This document shows, in pieces, positions 1 to 7,324 of a stretch of DNA of 10,463 nucleotides. The stretch comes from Synergistaceae bacterium (GTDB lineage: Bacteria > Synergistota > Synergistia > Synergistales > Aminobacteriaceae): assembly GCA_017394925.1 (NCBI GenBank), contig JAFPWQ010000223.1:1-10463 (forward strand), in the 5' to 3' direction. The notes below the pieces were generated by a model. It saw nothing but the letters and a program-made list of their open reading frames with translations, made no database searches and had not been told where the DNA came from. How positions within the stretch are numbered: position 1 is the stretch's first letter; each line of letters starts with the position of its first letter. Made by a program: the position numbers and the translations under genes.

Positions 1-27
1 TTACAGTTGCTTTGTAGCTACGTATTC

Positions 28-1368
28 ATGAATCAAAATCAGCCTTTACCCCCCAGAAGCATAGAAGCAGAACGTGCTGTATTAGGCGCATGTATTCTCT
101 CGAAAGATGCTCTCGGCTCTGCTCTTGAAATTCTTAGACCAGATGACTTTTACGAGCCAAATCATAAAGCAGCATACGAGGCATTAACGGCAATATATCA
201 GTCAGACAGAGCGGTTGACTTCGTAACTGTATCTGATGAATTAAGGAACAGAGGTATTCTCGACAGACTCGGAGGTCCGGCTTTTCTTTCTGAACTTGTC
301 GGGAGCGTAACAATAACTGCAAATGTAATCTATCATGCCGAAATCGTAAAAGAGTATGCAGTCAGAAGACGTTTAATTGATGCAGGCAATAAGATAATCT
401 CTCTTGCATACAATATGAACAAATCAACAAGAGAAATCATAGAGACAGCAGAGAAATTAATTTTTGAATCAGCACAGAACAAAAGCAGCTCTGAATTCCG
501 GCGCATAAGTGAAATAATCAGACCTGTAATTGCTGACGTTGAAGAGAATTTCAAGAAGACAGACGTAAAAACTACCGGCTATCCTTCGGGCTTCAGTGAT
601 TTGGATTCATACACCGGAGGATTTCAGCCCGGAAGTTTAAATATAATTGCGGCTCGTCCATCAATGGGAAAAACAGCATTTGCCGTGAATATCGCACAGT
701 TCGGAGGAGGTGATTCAAATTTTCCCGTTCTGATATTCAGTCTCGAAATGCCCGCTGAACAGTTAGTGCTGCGTATGCTCTCTGCTGAATCTCATGTGGA
801 TCTCTCACAGCTCAATACCGGAACGTTCGACACAGAAGCATTCAGTAAAGTACAAAAGGCATGTGAGATTCTCGCGAAGAAAAATATATACATCAATGAC
901 GATTCGAATCTTACGGCAATAGACTTCAGGACACGATGCAGGCGATTCAAGACTAAGCACCCGGAATTATCACTCGTTATCGTTGATTATTTACAGTTAA
1001 TGAGTTCAGGTGAAGGACGTTCAGACGGAAGACAGCAGGAAGTCTCTGACATCTCACGAATGCTCAAGGCAACAGCAAGAGAATTGAATTGTCCCGTTAT
1101 AGCGTTATCTCAGTTATCACGTGCAGCTGAGCAAAGAACAGAAAAGAAGCCGCAATTGTCAGACCTCCGCGATTCTGGTGCAATTGAACAGGACGCAGAT
1201 GTCGTTTTATTACTCTTCAGAGAAGATTATTACAGCGAAAATGAAAATAATGATCTTCAGGACAGTAAAGCAGATATTCGCGTGGCAAAAAACAGAAACG
1301 GAAGCACTGGTGTATTTCATCTGACATTCAGACGCGAGATAACGAGATTCTTAAATTTCGCAGAATAA
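28..1368 (+). CDS. dnaB: Replicative DNA helicase DnaB
   Basis: Hexameric RecA-fold ATPase that unwinds DNA at the replication fork and recruits primase. I chose the ATG at 28 because the protein then begins MNQNQPLPPRSIEAERAVLGA, the usual DnaB start; a frame extension to a TTG at 7 adds only unlike residues. The N-terminal DnaB domain spans about residues 8-110, followed by a linker helix and the RecA-like domain from about 180. Visible motifs are Walker A (ARPSMGKTA, about 209-217), the FSLEMP strand, Walker B (VIVDYLQLM), LSQLSR, SDLRDSGAIEQDADVV, and the C-terminal RVAKNRNGSTG...RFLNF block. At 446 aa it is full length. No Shine-Dalgarno precedes the ATG, so translation may be coupled to an upstream gene (rplI in many genomes), but only 27 bases are visible there. 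It ends at a hairpin shared with the convergent permease gene. Confidence 0.97.
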   Translation: MNQNQPLPPRSIEAERAVLGACILSKDALGSALEILRPDDFYEPNHKAAYEALTAIYQSDRAVDFVTVSDELRNRGILDRLGGPAFLSELVGSVTITANVIYHAEIVKEYAVRRRLIDAGNKIISLAYNMNKSTREIIETAEKLIFESAQNKSSSEFRRISEIIRPVIADVEENFKKTDVKTTGYPSGFSDLDSYTGGFQPGSLNIIAARPSMGKTAFAVNIAQFGGGDSNFPVLIFSLEMPAEQLVLRMLSAESHVDLSQLNTGTFDTEAFSKVQKACEILAKKNIYINDDSNLTAIDFRTRCRRFKTKHPELSLVIVDYLQLMSSGEGRSDGRQQEVSDISRMLKATARELNCPVIALSQLSRAAEQRTEKKPQLSDLRDSGAIEQDADVVLLLFREDYYSENENNDLQDSKADIRVAKNRNGSTGVFHLTFRREITRFLNFAE

Positions 1369-1374
1369 AAATTT

Positions 1375-1410
1375 ACCCCCCTGTCTTAATGCAGAGGGGC
1401 TTATTATTTT
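1375..1410. terminator. Bidirectional hairpin between dnaB and the permease gene
   Basis: CCCC(C)CTG at 1376-1383 pairs with CAG(A)GGGG at 1392-1399: seven base pairs around one C/A mismatch, with an 8-nt loop. On the + strand it is followed by CTTATTATTTT. On the - strand it is followed by TAAATTTTTATT, so both converging genes could terminate here. The T tracts are interrupted, which makes termination efficiency uncertain. Confidence 0.7.
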
Positions 1411-2632
1411 AATCTGTACGCAATGCAACAATGGGATCTAAATTTGATGCCTTCCATGCGGGCCAGAAACCGAAAAATATTCCTACGAAACCCGAAAATC
1501 CTACAGCAAGTATGACTGATTCCATTGAGACAGACGCAGGCCAGTTGAAGAATTTCGCAATTACTGCCGCAACTCCGAAGCCGATTGATATTCCTATAGC
1601 ACCTCCGAGAATCGAAAGCACTACGGCCTCAGTCAGGAACTGCACACGAACATTTGAAGGCCTTGCACCTACTGCCATTCTGATGCCGATTTCGCGTGTT
1701 CTTTCACTCACTGAGACAAGCATTATATTCATGATGCCTATTCCCCCGACAAGAAGAGATATTGATGCTATTGATCCGAGTAATAAGCTCATGACACTGG
1801 CCATGTTTGCCATATTCTCAAGGTTCGCGGTTAAGTCTCTGATGTCAAAATCATCTTCTGTGCCTTCCGGGATTTTGTGCCTCTGACGCAGTAACGTTTT
1901 CACTTCCTCTTTTGCAGTATCAAGAAGCTGACGGCTCTTTGCCTGTACGTTTATTCGTCTGACAGTATCAACGCGTGATCCCATTCTGACAAGCCTTCTC
2001 TGAGCTGTTGTTATGGGAACAAAAACAACATCATCCTGATCCGCTCCGAATGAGTTTGCGCCTTTGGATTTCAGAATTCCCACAACACGAAACGGGATAT
2101 TGCGTATTCTTATCGTTGCGTCTAACGGATTTGAATATCCGAAAAGTTCCTTTGCTACAGTCCGGCCGATTACACACACTTTTGCTCCTGAGCGCACTTC
2201 TGATTCACTGAAACATACACCTTCTTCAATTTGCATCATTCTTATTGGCAGTATGTCAGGTGTACTTCCGGTTATGCTCGTGCTCCAGTTGTTATTGCCG
2301 TAGACCAGCTGAGCTGATGTGTTTACTTCAGGAGCTGTACGCAGTATCGAGAACGTATCATTAGCAAGTGCATCTGAATCTCCGAGCGTCAATGACATTC
2401 CCGAACCTGCTGCTCCTCTTGCACCAGATGAATTTGGCGGTGCAGGCATTACAATAATCAAATTCTCTCCGAAACTCGCCATTATTCCCTCAACCTGAGA
2501 TGTTGCTCCGCGTCCTACAGCTACCATCGTGATAACCGCTCCGACTCCGATTATTATGCCCAGCATCGTTAAGATTGAGCGCGTTCTGTTGGCCAGGAGT
2601 GAACGCAAAGCTGTCTTCACAATTTCAGTCAA
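1409..2632 (-). CDS. MacB/FtsX-type ABC transporter permease (orphan)
   Basis: Membrane subunit of a type VII (MacB/LolCDE-like) mechanotransmission ABC transporter, a family that exports or extracts peptides, lipoproteins or drugs across the envelope. One N-terminal helix (about 19-39) is followed by a large extracytoplasmic MacB_PCD domain (about 40-275) and three C-terminal helices (about 281-309, 333-358, 372-391). The signature LLVGGIGIMNIMLVSVSERTREIGIRMAVGA and the ending PAWKASNLDPIVALRTD are typical. The start is a TTG at 2632: an in-frame TGA lies three codons upstream, and GGGGAAGTG sits at a fair distance as ribosome binding site. The 407-aa length fits the MacB-permease half without a fused ATPase. 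Neither the ATPase nor a MacA-like adaptor is adjacent; the gene stands alone between a convergent dnaB and a divergent gene. The substrate cannot be told from sequence. Confidence 0.9.
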   Translation of the reverse strand: MTEIVKTALRSLLANRTRSILTMLGIIIGVGAVITMVAVGRGATSQVEGIMASFGENLIIVMPAPPNSSGARGAAGSGMSLTLGDSDALANDTFSILRTAPEVNTSAQLVYGNNNWSTSITGSTPDILPIRMMQIEEGVCFSESEVRSGAKVCVIGRTVAKELFGYSNPLDATIRIRNIPFRVVGILKSKGANSFGADQDDVVFVPITTAQRRLVRMGSRVDTVRRINVQAKSRQLLDTAKEEVKTLLRQRHKIPEGTEDDFDIRDLTANLENMANMASVMSLLLGSIASISLLVGGIGIMNIMLVSVSERTREIGIRMAVGARPSNVRVQFLTEAVVLSILGGAIGISIGFGVAAVIAKFFNWPASVSMESVILAVGFSGFVGIFFGFWPAWKASNLDPIVALRTD

Positions 2633-2664
2633 AATGAATCACTTCCCCAAAATATATTTATGCA

Positions 2665-2670
2665 ATTATA
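2665..2670 (-). promoter_or_regulatory. Possible -10 element for the MacB-type permease gene
   Basis: Reading the - strand, TATAAT lies about 33 bases upstream of the TTG start. I see no convincing -35 hexamer at the right distance, so this rests on position and the consensus -10 only. Confidence 0.3.
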
Positions 2671-2715
2671 AAATACACTCTGAGATTGTGTTTCATAAGG
2701 AGGAAAAATTTTTAA

Positions 2716-2724
2716 TGCTATAAT
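2716..2724 (+). promoter_or_regulatory. Extended -10 promoter for the PH-domain gene
   Basis: TGCTATAAT is a TGn-extended consensus -10 lying about 52 bases before the ATG at 2777. No good -35 is seen, which is acceptable for extended -10 promoters. A short direct repeat, CAGTCA (2733-2738 and 2751-2756), lies in the predicted leader; its meaning is unknown. Confidence 0.5.
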
Positions 2725-2776
2725 ACTTTTGCTCAGTCAAAAATTTTTTGTCAGTCATAAAGGAGGAAATTATTTT

Positions 2777-3289
2777 ATGGAGACAAGAGAACCAGTATAC
2801 AAGTATTTCAGACCGGCATGGAAAAGTTTCTACAAGAGCTTTGCACTGATGATTCTGTTAATCGTTCTTGCTGCATGTGCAGGTCATTTCGTGCCTTATC
2901 TGCAGGAGAACCCGGCAATAATAAAATGGCTCTGGATTGCAGTCGTAATTATTGATGTGCTTATCTTACTTACAATTGCAGTTAAGCGCGCAACAATGGT
3001 ATTAATCCTCAAGGATAATCCCAACAAGCCCGATGATCAGGAAGTCGACTTTACTGTGTGCCATCCTGCAAGACCATTCAGCTCAGATTTCCGCGAATCA
3101 ATTCAGATAGGCTTTCAGAATATCGTTGACATCAAAGTAGGACAGACAGCAATGCAGACTCTTATGAATGTCGGCGACATCGTGATAACATCATCAGGAA
3201 CAGGGCAGGCAGAAATCCGCGCAAAGAATATCCCCGCACCTCATGCAGTACGTGATGAGATTCAGGTTCATATCGGCTACTATCGTTAA
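2777..3289 (+). CDS. Two-helix membrane protein with bacterial PH (YdbS/DUF304-like) domain
   Basis: A 170-aa protein with two membrane helices at about 18-37 and 49-69, followed by a soluble beta-rich domain at about 70-165. That domain resembles bacterial PH domain type 2 (YdbS/YdbT). The pattern QNIVDIKVGQTAMQTLMNVGDIVI ... EIRAKNIPAPHAVRDEI matches the family's usual 'I..I.V.QG..Q.L..IGDV.I ... I.GIP.P..VRD.I' layout. I place the start at 2777 because AAAGGAGGA (2758-2766) sits about ten bases upstream; a longer in-frame extension lacks such a site. The family's molecular role is poorly defined (membrane-associated, stress-linked in some bacteria). The gene is monocistronic, with an extended -10 upstream and a strong terminator downstream. 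Confidence 0.8.
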   Translation: METREPVYKYFRPAWKSFYKSFALMILLIVLAACAGHFVPYLQENPAIIKWLWIAVVIIDVLILLTIAVKRATMVLILKDNPNKPDDQEVDFTVCHPARPFSSDFRESIQIGFQNIVDIKVGQTAMQTLMNVGDIVITSSGTGQAEIRAKNIPAPHAVRDEIQVHIGYYR

Positions 3290-3313
3290 GAAATTTTGAC
3301 AAAAGAAATTTTT

Positions 3314-3345
3314 ACGGGAGCTGTTACATGGCCCCCGTTTTTTTA
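3314..3345 (+). terminator. Intrinsic terminator of the PH-domain gene
   Basis: ACGGG (3314-3318) pairs with CCCGT (3334-3338), followed directly by a run of T from 3338 to 3344. It lies 24 bases after the stop codon. The convergent kinase gene ends at 3355 and may use the same hairpin from the other side, although its T-rich tail there is weaker. Confidence 0.8.
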
Positions 3346-3354
3346 TTTGCAGAT

Positions 3355-5226
3355 TTACTTCTTTTTGTTCAGACACTCTTTAAGTACTCTCATCATTTCA
3401 GCACCTTTAAACGGCTTCGGAAGATAATCATCAAATCCGTATGAAAGATATTCGGCTCTTGCATTCACTCCTGCGTTGGCTGTGAGAGCAACAAATTTAG
3501 TTCCGTCTGCATTCTTTTTTGCCTTCTTCAATGTCTCAATACCATTAAGGCCGGGCATCATGTGATCCAGAAATACAACGTCATAATGCGTTTTCTTCAT
3601 CATGTCTAAAGCCTCTTCTCCGCTCTCGCATGTTTCAATTTCTGCTTCTGAATTCTTGAGCATTCCTTTAGCCACAACAAGATTAACGGGTGTGTCATCA
3701 ACAACAAGAATTTTTGCATCAGGCCATACGTCAGGACCGTCATCATGTGATTCAGTGAGTGCAGGTATATTTGCTGCAGCATTAAGCATTTCTTCTTCGT
3801 ATTCGCCTATCGTGATATTCTTTCCGCGTGATATTTTCTGCGGTATCTCTACGGTTATTGATGTCCCTTCGCCGTATTTGCTGTTTATGCTTATCGTTCC
3901 GCTCATGATTTCAAGTATGCTTCGTACAAGCGTAAGTCCCAGTCCTGCGCCTAAAATGCTTCTGGTCTCAATGAGATTTGCGCGTTCAAACGGTTCAAAT
4001 ATAGTTTTCAGGTCTTCTTCTTTCATTCCGATTCCTGTATCACTTACTGTAAATACAAGTTTCAGAATATTATCCGTTATCATTTCGCCTGATACTTTGA
4101 GTGATATACTGCCTCTGACTGTATATTTCTCTGCGTTATCCAGAAGATTTATGAGTAACTGCTTTAATCTCAGGACATCGCCGAATAAATTCTCAGGTAA
4201 ATTTCTGTCGACTTCAAGTATAAATTTAATTCCTGATTTGCCCTTCAGCTTGTCATTCACAAACACTTCGCACTCCTTCAGCATTTCCCATAAGTGATAG
4301 CTGTTCTCGTACAATTCCATTTTACCGGCCTCTATCTTTGAAATGTCCAGTATATTATTCACTAGCTGAAGCAAATACTCTCCTGCTTTCTTGATGTCAT
4401 TTGAGGCTTTGCGTGTCTCATTGTCTCCTGAATCTTTGAGCTCTTCAAGAATCATGTCGTTAATTCCTAAAATTGCATTCATGGGTGTACGGATCTCATG
4501 TGATGTACTCGCAAGAAAATTGCTTTTTGCTTTGTTCGCGATATTTGCCCTCTGAATCGATTCTTCTGTCTGAATCCTCGCATTTTCTGTCTCATGCTGG
4601 GCACTGATTAACTGTCTGTATGTCGGGGCTTCGAGATAAAAGAACGTGAAGAATAACATCATCGTTGCAACTGTATATACTAACGGGATATTCTGATGGA
4701 ATAGATATTGCAGAAGGAATGAATCAATCAAAAGTATAAACAGAAAATTCATCACGATAAATTGCCCGTTGCCGTAATATTTCTGGTAAATCAACTGAAG
4801 AATGAATCCCTCAAGCACAAATATAATCGCAAATCCCGGTGCGAAGACCATAAAAATTTTTTCGTCAGACCTGAACATGAATAAAAGAATCAGACTCAAT
4901 GACAGCATGAAAAAATTTACGTTCACGAGTCTCTCGTCTATGCTCCGTGTGTATGCCGCAACGTAACACATAAGGGAATAAGCATTTATGTTGACGAGGG
5001 CATAAAATATTTTCGTGTATATCGTGATAGTTTCCATGTCAGTGAACAATTCAAGAATGACTTCAATGAACGCTGACGCAAGAGTCGATACTACCAGCAG
5101 AAGAAAACGTTTATTTATTTCCATAGTAGTAGCCATTCTTCCGCCTAAGAATATAACAAGCACAGTAAGAAACGGCAGCATTGTAATTTCAAGCCATACT
5201 TCACTGAAATTATTTATCGCGGTCAT
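3355..5226 (-). CDS. Membrane-bound hybrid sensor histidine kinase with C-terminal receiver domain
   Basis: A two-component sensor of 623 aa. The first ~200 residues form about seven hydrophobic helices with short loops, an integral-membrane sensor with no large periplasmic domain. A short coiled coil (about 206-235) leads to the HisKA dimerisation helix with the phospho-accepting His in STSHEIRTPMNAILG (His about 243). The ATPase domain follows: N box NLLDNAEKYT (Asn about 364), G1 DTGIGM (about 396-401), G2 GAGLGLTLV (about 426-434). A receiver domain (about 505-620) holds the acidic pair VVDDT, the phospho-acceptor FLDHMMPG (Asp about 554), ALTAN and LPKPF (Lys about 604). All catalytic residues are present. 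The ATG at 5226 is the first Met; AAAGGAG lies 17 bases upstream, which is too far to be ideal, so a nearby non-ATG start is possible. No response regulator with an output domain is adjacent. Confidence 0.92.
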   Translation of the reverse strand: MTAINNFSEVWLEITMLPFLTVLVIFLGGRMATTMEINKRFLLLVVSTLASAFIEVILELFTDMETITIYTKIFYALVNINAYSLMCYVAAYTRSIDERLVNVNFFMLSLSLILLFMFRSDEKIFMVFAPGFAIIFVLEGFILQLIYQKYYGNGQFIVMNFLFILLIDSFLLQYLFHQNIPLVYTVATMMLFFTFFYLEAPTYRQLISAQHETENARIQTEESIQRANIANKAKSNFLASTSHEIRTPMNAILGINDMILEELKDSGDNETRKASNDIKKAGEYLLQLVNNILDISKIEAGKMELYENSYHLWEMLKECEVFVNDKLKGKSGIKFILEVDRNLPENLFGDVLRLKQLLINLLDNAEKYTVRGSISLKVSGEMITDNILKLVFTVSDTGIGMKEEDLKTIFEPFERANLIETRSILGAGLGLTLVRSILEIMSGTISINSKYGEGTSITVEIPQKISRGKNITIGEYEEEMLNAAANIPALTESHDDGPDVWPDAKILVVDDTPVNLVVAKGMLKNSEAEIETCESGEEALDMMKKTHYDVVFLDHMMPGLNGIETLKKAKKNADGTKFVALTANAGVNARAEYLSYGFDDYLPKPFKGAEMMRVLKECLNKKK

Positions 5227-5307
5227 GATTGATTTTATTTTTTCTCCTTTAGAATTGAAATGAATAATGCAAGTATAGCAAAGATAGAGCCTTAATTGAG
5301 AGTTCAA

Positions 5308-5316
5308 TGATATAAT
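5308..5316 (+). promoter_or_regulatory. Extended -10 promoter for the APC permease gene
   Basis: TGATATAAT, a TGn-extended consensus -10, lies about 69 bases before the permease ATG. No clear -35 is seen. Just upstream, TTGA-N4-TCAA (5296-5307) forms a small inverted repeat that could be an operator or chance. It lies in the 158-bp region shared with the divergent kinase gene. Confidence 0.5.
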
Positions 5317-5384
5317 TCACGAAAAGCAGTAACTAATCCAGGATAACAGGCAAAATATGATAGAAAGAAAGAACTTCACCTGAA

Positions 5385-6845
5385 ATGCAGAACAACGACA
5401 ATGATAAACATCTCATAAGAAACCTGACACCGTTAAATGTATGGTCATTAGCATTCGGATGTGTAATAGGCTGGAGCGCATTCGTGATGCCAGGCGTATT
5501 ATTCTTAAGGAACGCAGGCCCTCTCGGAACATTAATCGCAATGGAACTTGCAACAATGGTCATGCTGATAATCTCATACAACTACAGCTACATGATTCAC
5601 AAATTCCCTTTGACAGGCGGCGAATTCATTTATGCAAAAATGGCCTTCGGTGAACATCACGGATTCATATGTGCGTGGTTTCTCAGTCTCTCGTATCTTT
5701 CAGTCATACCCTTAAATGCTACGGCCTTGAATCTAATTATGCGTGCGGTATTCGGGAATGCGTTTCAATTTGGATTTCATTACACGGTTGCGGGCTATGA
5801 TGTTTACTTAGGCGAGATGCTGCTTGCGATAGGTGCGATGATATTCTTCATGTTCGTGAATTCGCTGGGCGTGAAATTCACTGGCAAGATTCAGACGTAC
5901 ATGGTGATGATTCTGCTTGGGGGCATCTTAATCATCATCAGCGGAACGATATTAAATCCTAACGTAAGCTCTTCGAATCTTTATCCGATGTTCCACCCCG
6001 TAAATGAAAATTTCAGCAAGGGAATTATTGCACAGATAATCGCAGTCTTCGTTACCGGGCCTCAGTCATTCGTAGGTTTTGACACAGTACCGCAATTAAT
6101 GGAGGAATCAAAATTTTCGTCTGACCGCGTTAAAGTCGTAATGGACACAAGCATAATCTGCGGGGGATTCGTGTATATTTCTCTTGCTCTGATAGCATGT
6201 GCTGCGTTCCCTGCAATATATTCATCATGGCCCGAATACATTCACGACATGCCGAATCTCAGCGGCATCTCAGGAATAGCGACACTCAGCGCGTCATACA
6301 CAGTCATGGGCAAAACGGGATTATTCATCATAACATGTTCAGTCATTGCGGCCATGCTTACGGGTATAGTTGGATTTTACACGGCGACAAGCAGATTGTT
6401 ATACTCAATGGCACGGGACGGAATGATTCCGAACTGGTTCGCATACATCAACAAGAACGGAGTCCCCACTAACGCAGGCTTATTCTGCACGGTAGTATCA
6501 AGTCTCACATGCTTAATGGGACGTGCGGTTATGGGCTGGGTGTTCGACATGGCCTCGATAGGAGCGTCAATCGGATTTGCGTACACGTCAGTATCAGCGG
6601 CAAAATATGCGTGGCATGAAAGACGCTTAGACATTTTGATTTTCGGACTTCTCGGTTTCATGTTATCTTTGGGAATGGCATTTCTTCTTCTTGTTCCTGT
6701 TGACGGTCTTCATGTTTCACTCAGCAATGAATCATATATACTTCTTGTTATCTGGTCAGCATTAGGAATCGTATTTTACCGCTATGGGGGGGGGGGTATA
6801 AGAAGAGTAATATACTCAAGGAAGAAAGAATCAATTCGTGAGTGA
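5385..6845 (+). CDS. APC-superfamily amino acid/polyamine permease
   Basis: A 486-aa integral membrane protein with about twelve predicted helices, a secondary transporter of amino acids or amines across the inner membrane. Helix 1 carries the broken-helix motif AFGCVIGWSAFVMPG (about 23-37). The helix-3 motif FPLTGGEFIYAKMAFGEHHG (about 74-93) and the FVGFDTVPQLMEESK segment (in the usual helix 6 / loop region) are typical of the APC family. TSRLLYSMARDGMIPNWFAYINKNGVPTNA is the conserved cytoplasmic loop between helices 8 and 9. The start ATG at 5385 has only a purine-rich stretch upstream rather than a good Shine-Dalgarno. Substrate is not inferable; no catabolic gene is adjacent, so antiporter function cannot be argued. 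The C-terminus holds four Gly codons inside a G11 tract (residues 468-471) and a basic 15-residue tail. Confidence 0.93.
   Translation: MQNNDNDKHLIRNLTPLNVWSLAFGCVIGWSAFVMPGVLFLRNAGPLGTLIAMELATMVMLIISYNYSYMIHKFPLTGGEFIYAKMAFGEHHGFICAWFLSLSYLSVIPLNATALNLIMRAVFGNAFQFGFHYTVAGYDVYLGEMLLAIGAMIFFMFVNSLGVKFTGKIQTYMVMILLGGILIIISGTILNPNVSSSNLYPMFHPVNENFSKGIIAQIIAVFVTGPQSFVGFDTVPQLMEESKFSSDRVKVVMDTSIICGGFVYISLALIACAAFPAIYSSWPEYIHDMPNLSGISGIATLSASYTVMGKTGLFIITCSVIAAMLTGIVGFYTATSRLLYSMARDGMIPNWFAYINKNGVPTNAGLFCTVVSSLTCLMGRAVMGWVFDMASIGASIGFAYTSVSAAKYAWHERRLDILIFGLLGFMLSLGMAFLLLVPVDGLHVSLSNESYILLVIWSALGIVFYRYGGGGIRRVIYSRKKESIRE
6786..6796 (+). repeat. Homopolymeric G11 tract inside the permease gene
   Basis: Eleven consecutive G encode Gly-Gly-Gly-Gly just before the C-terminal tail. 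With ten G the frame would read GGG V then TAA, removing the basic tail. With twelve G the tail would be replaced by about 14 different residues ending at a TGA. All helices lie upstream, so only the cytoplasmic tail would vary. The tract may also be miscounted by sequencing. Confidence 0.9.
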
Positions 6846-6883
6846 GTATACTTCAGCGATAAAATTTCTGCAAGGTTATCCAG

Positions 6884-7324
6884 TTATAGAATCTCTGCGT
6901 TTGAAAGACGGCAAAATAAATCTTCGCCTTCCCTGTAGAGTTCAAATCTGCCGACAAGAGTTATTATTTCTCCTGTTTCGGGATAATCTTCGGGATATTT
7001 ATGTTGCTTTGCGTCTCTGAGTACGAAATCGATTCCAGTTGCACAGCATGCGCCTTCATCCATGATAACGACAGCAAAAATATCTTCGTTAGTTTTGTTG
7101 TCATGAAAGGTGTCGAACATTCCCTGAATCTTGATGACTTTTCCGTCATAGGCTTTAGGGTTGCTCATGATGTCGAATACTCCCGAATATAACATCACAC
7201 TGCTGAACTTCGTCAGGTCTAAATCGATTCGCTTGTATGATGATCTCTTTGCGGCATAAGAATATGAAGATGATGATGACATTAACGCGAGAATGAGAAC
7301 GACAACGCATAAAAACTTTTTCAT
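6884..7324 (-). CDS. Secreted Cys-Cys protein at the end of the zinc operon, unknown function
   Basis: A 146-aa protein with a signal peptide: MKK, a hydrophobic core at about 4-16, a Ser-rich stretch, and probable cleavage after SYA at about 24. The mature part looks like a small beta-barrel (OB-like) domain: YDGKVIKIQGMF..., then DIFAVVIMDEGACCATGIDFVL with adjacent Cys93-Cys94, then TGEIITLVGRFELYREGEDLFCRL with Cys138. The 'CCA' within a strand followed by a 'G.ITLVGRFE' strand recalls the C-terminal part of the YcgQ/DUF1980 family, but I could not test this. Its ATG overlaps the znuB stop (ATGA, 7324-7321), so it should be co-translated with the zinc permease. A periplasmic or surface metal-handling role is inferred from context and the cysteines. 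No obvious terminator follows before the convergent permease gene. Confidence 0.75.
   Translation of the reverse strand: MKKFLCVVVLILALMSSSSSYSYAAKRSSYKRIDLDLTKFSSVMLYSGVFDIMSNPKAYDGKVIKIQGMFDTFHDNKTNEDIFAVVIMDEGACCATGIDFVLRDAKQHKYPEDYPETGEIITLVGRFELYREGEDLFCRLSNAEIL

Noticed and set aside
1..27. Possible end of rplI before dnaB (frame ending TVAL-stop at 15-17), or another frame ending in an ATGA overlap with dnaB.
   Set aside because: Only a few codons are visible, so neither frame can be assigned to a gene.
2694..2726. AAGGAGG followed by ATG CTA TAA, resembling a two-codon leader peptide upstream of the PH-domain gene.
   Set aside because: It overlaps the predicted -10 element, so it is probably not transcribed; likely chance.
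6811..6850. Inverted repeat TATACTCA / TGAGTATA at the end of the APC permease gene, considered as a terminator.
   Set aside because: The stem is AT-rich, the loop is 24 bases and no T run follows, so termination is unlikely.
6838..7020. Forward frame beginning MSEYTSAIKF overlapping the end of the permease gene.
   Set aside because: It lies opposite the well-supported secreted Cys-Cys protein gene and has no ribosome binding site of its own or recognisable motif.
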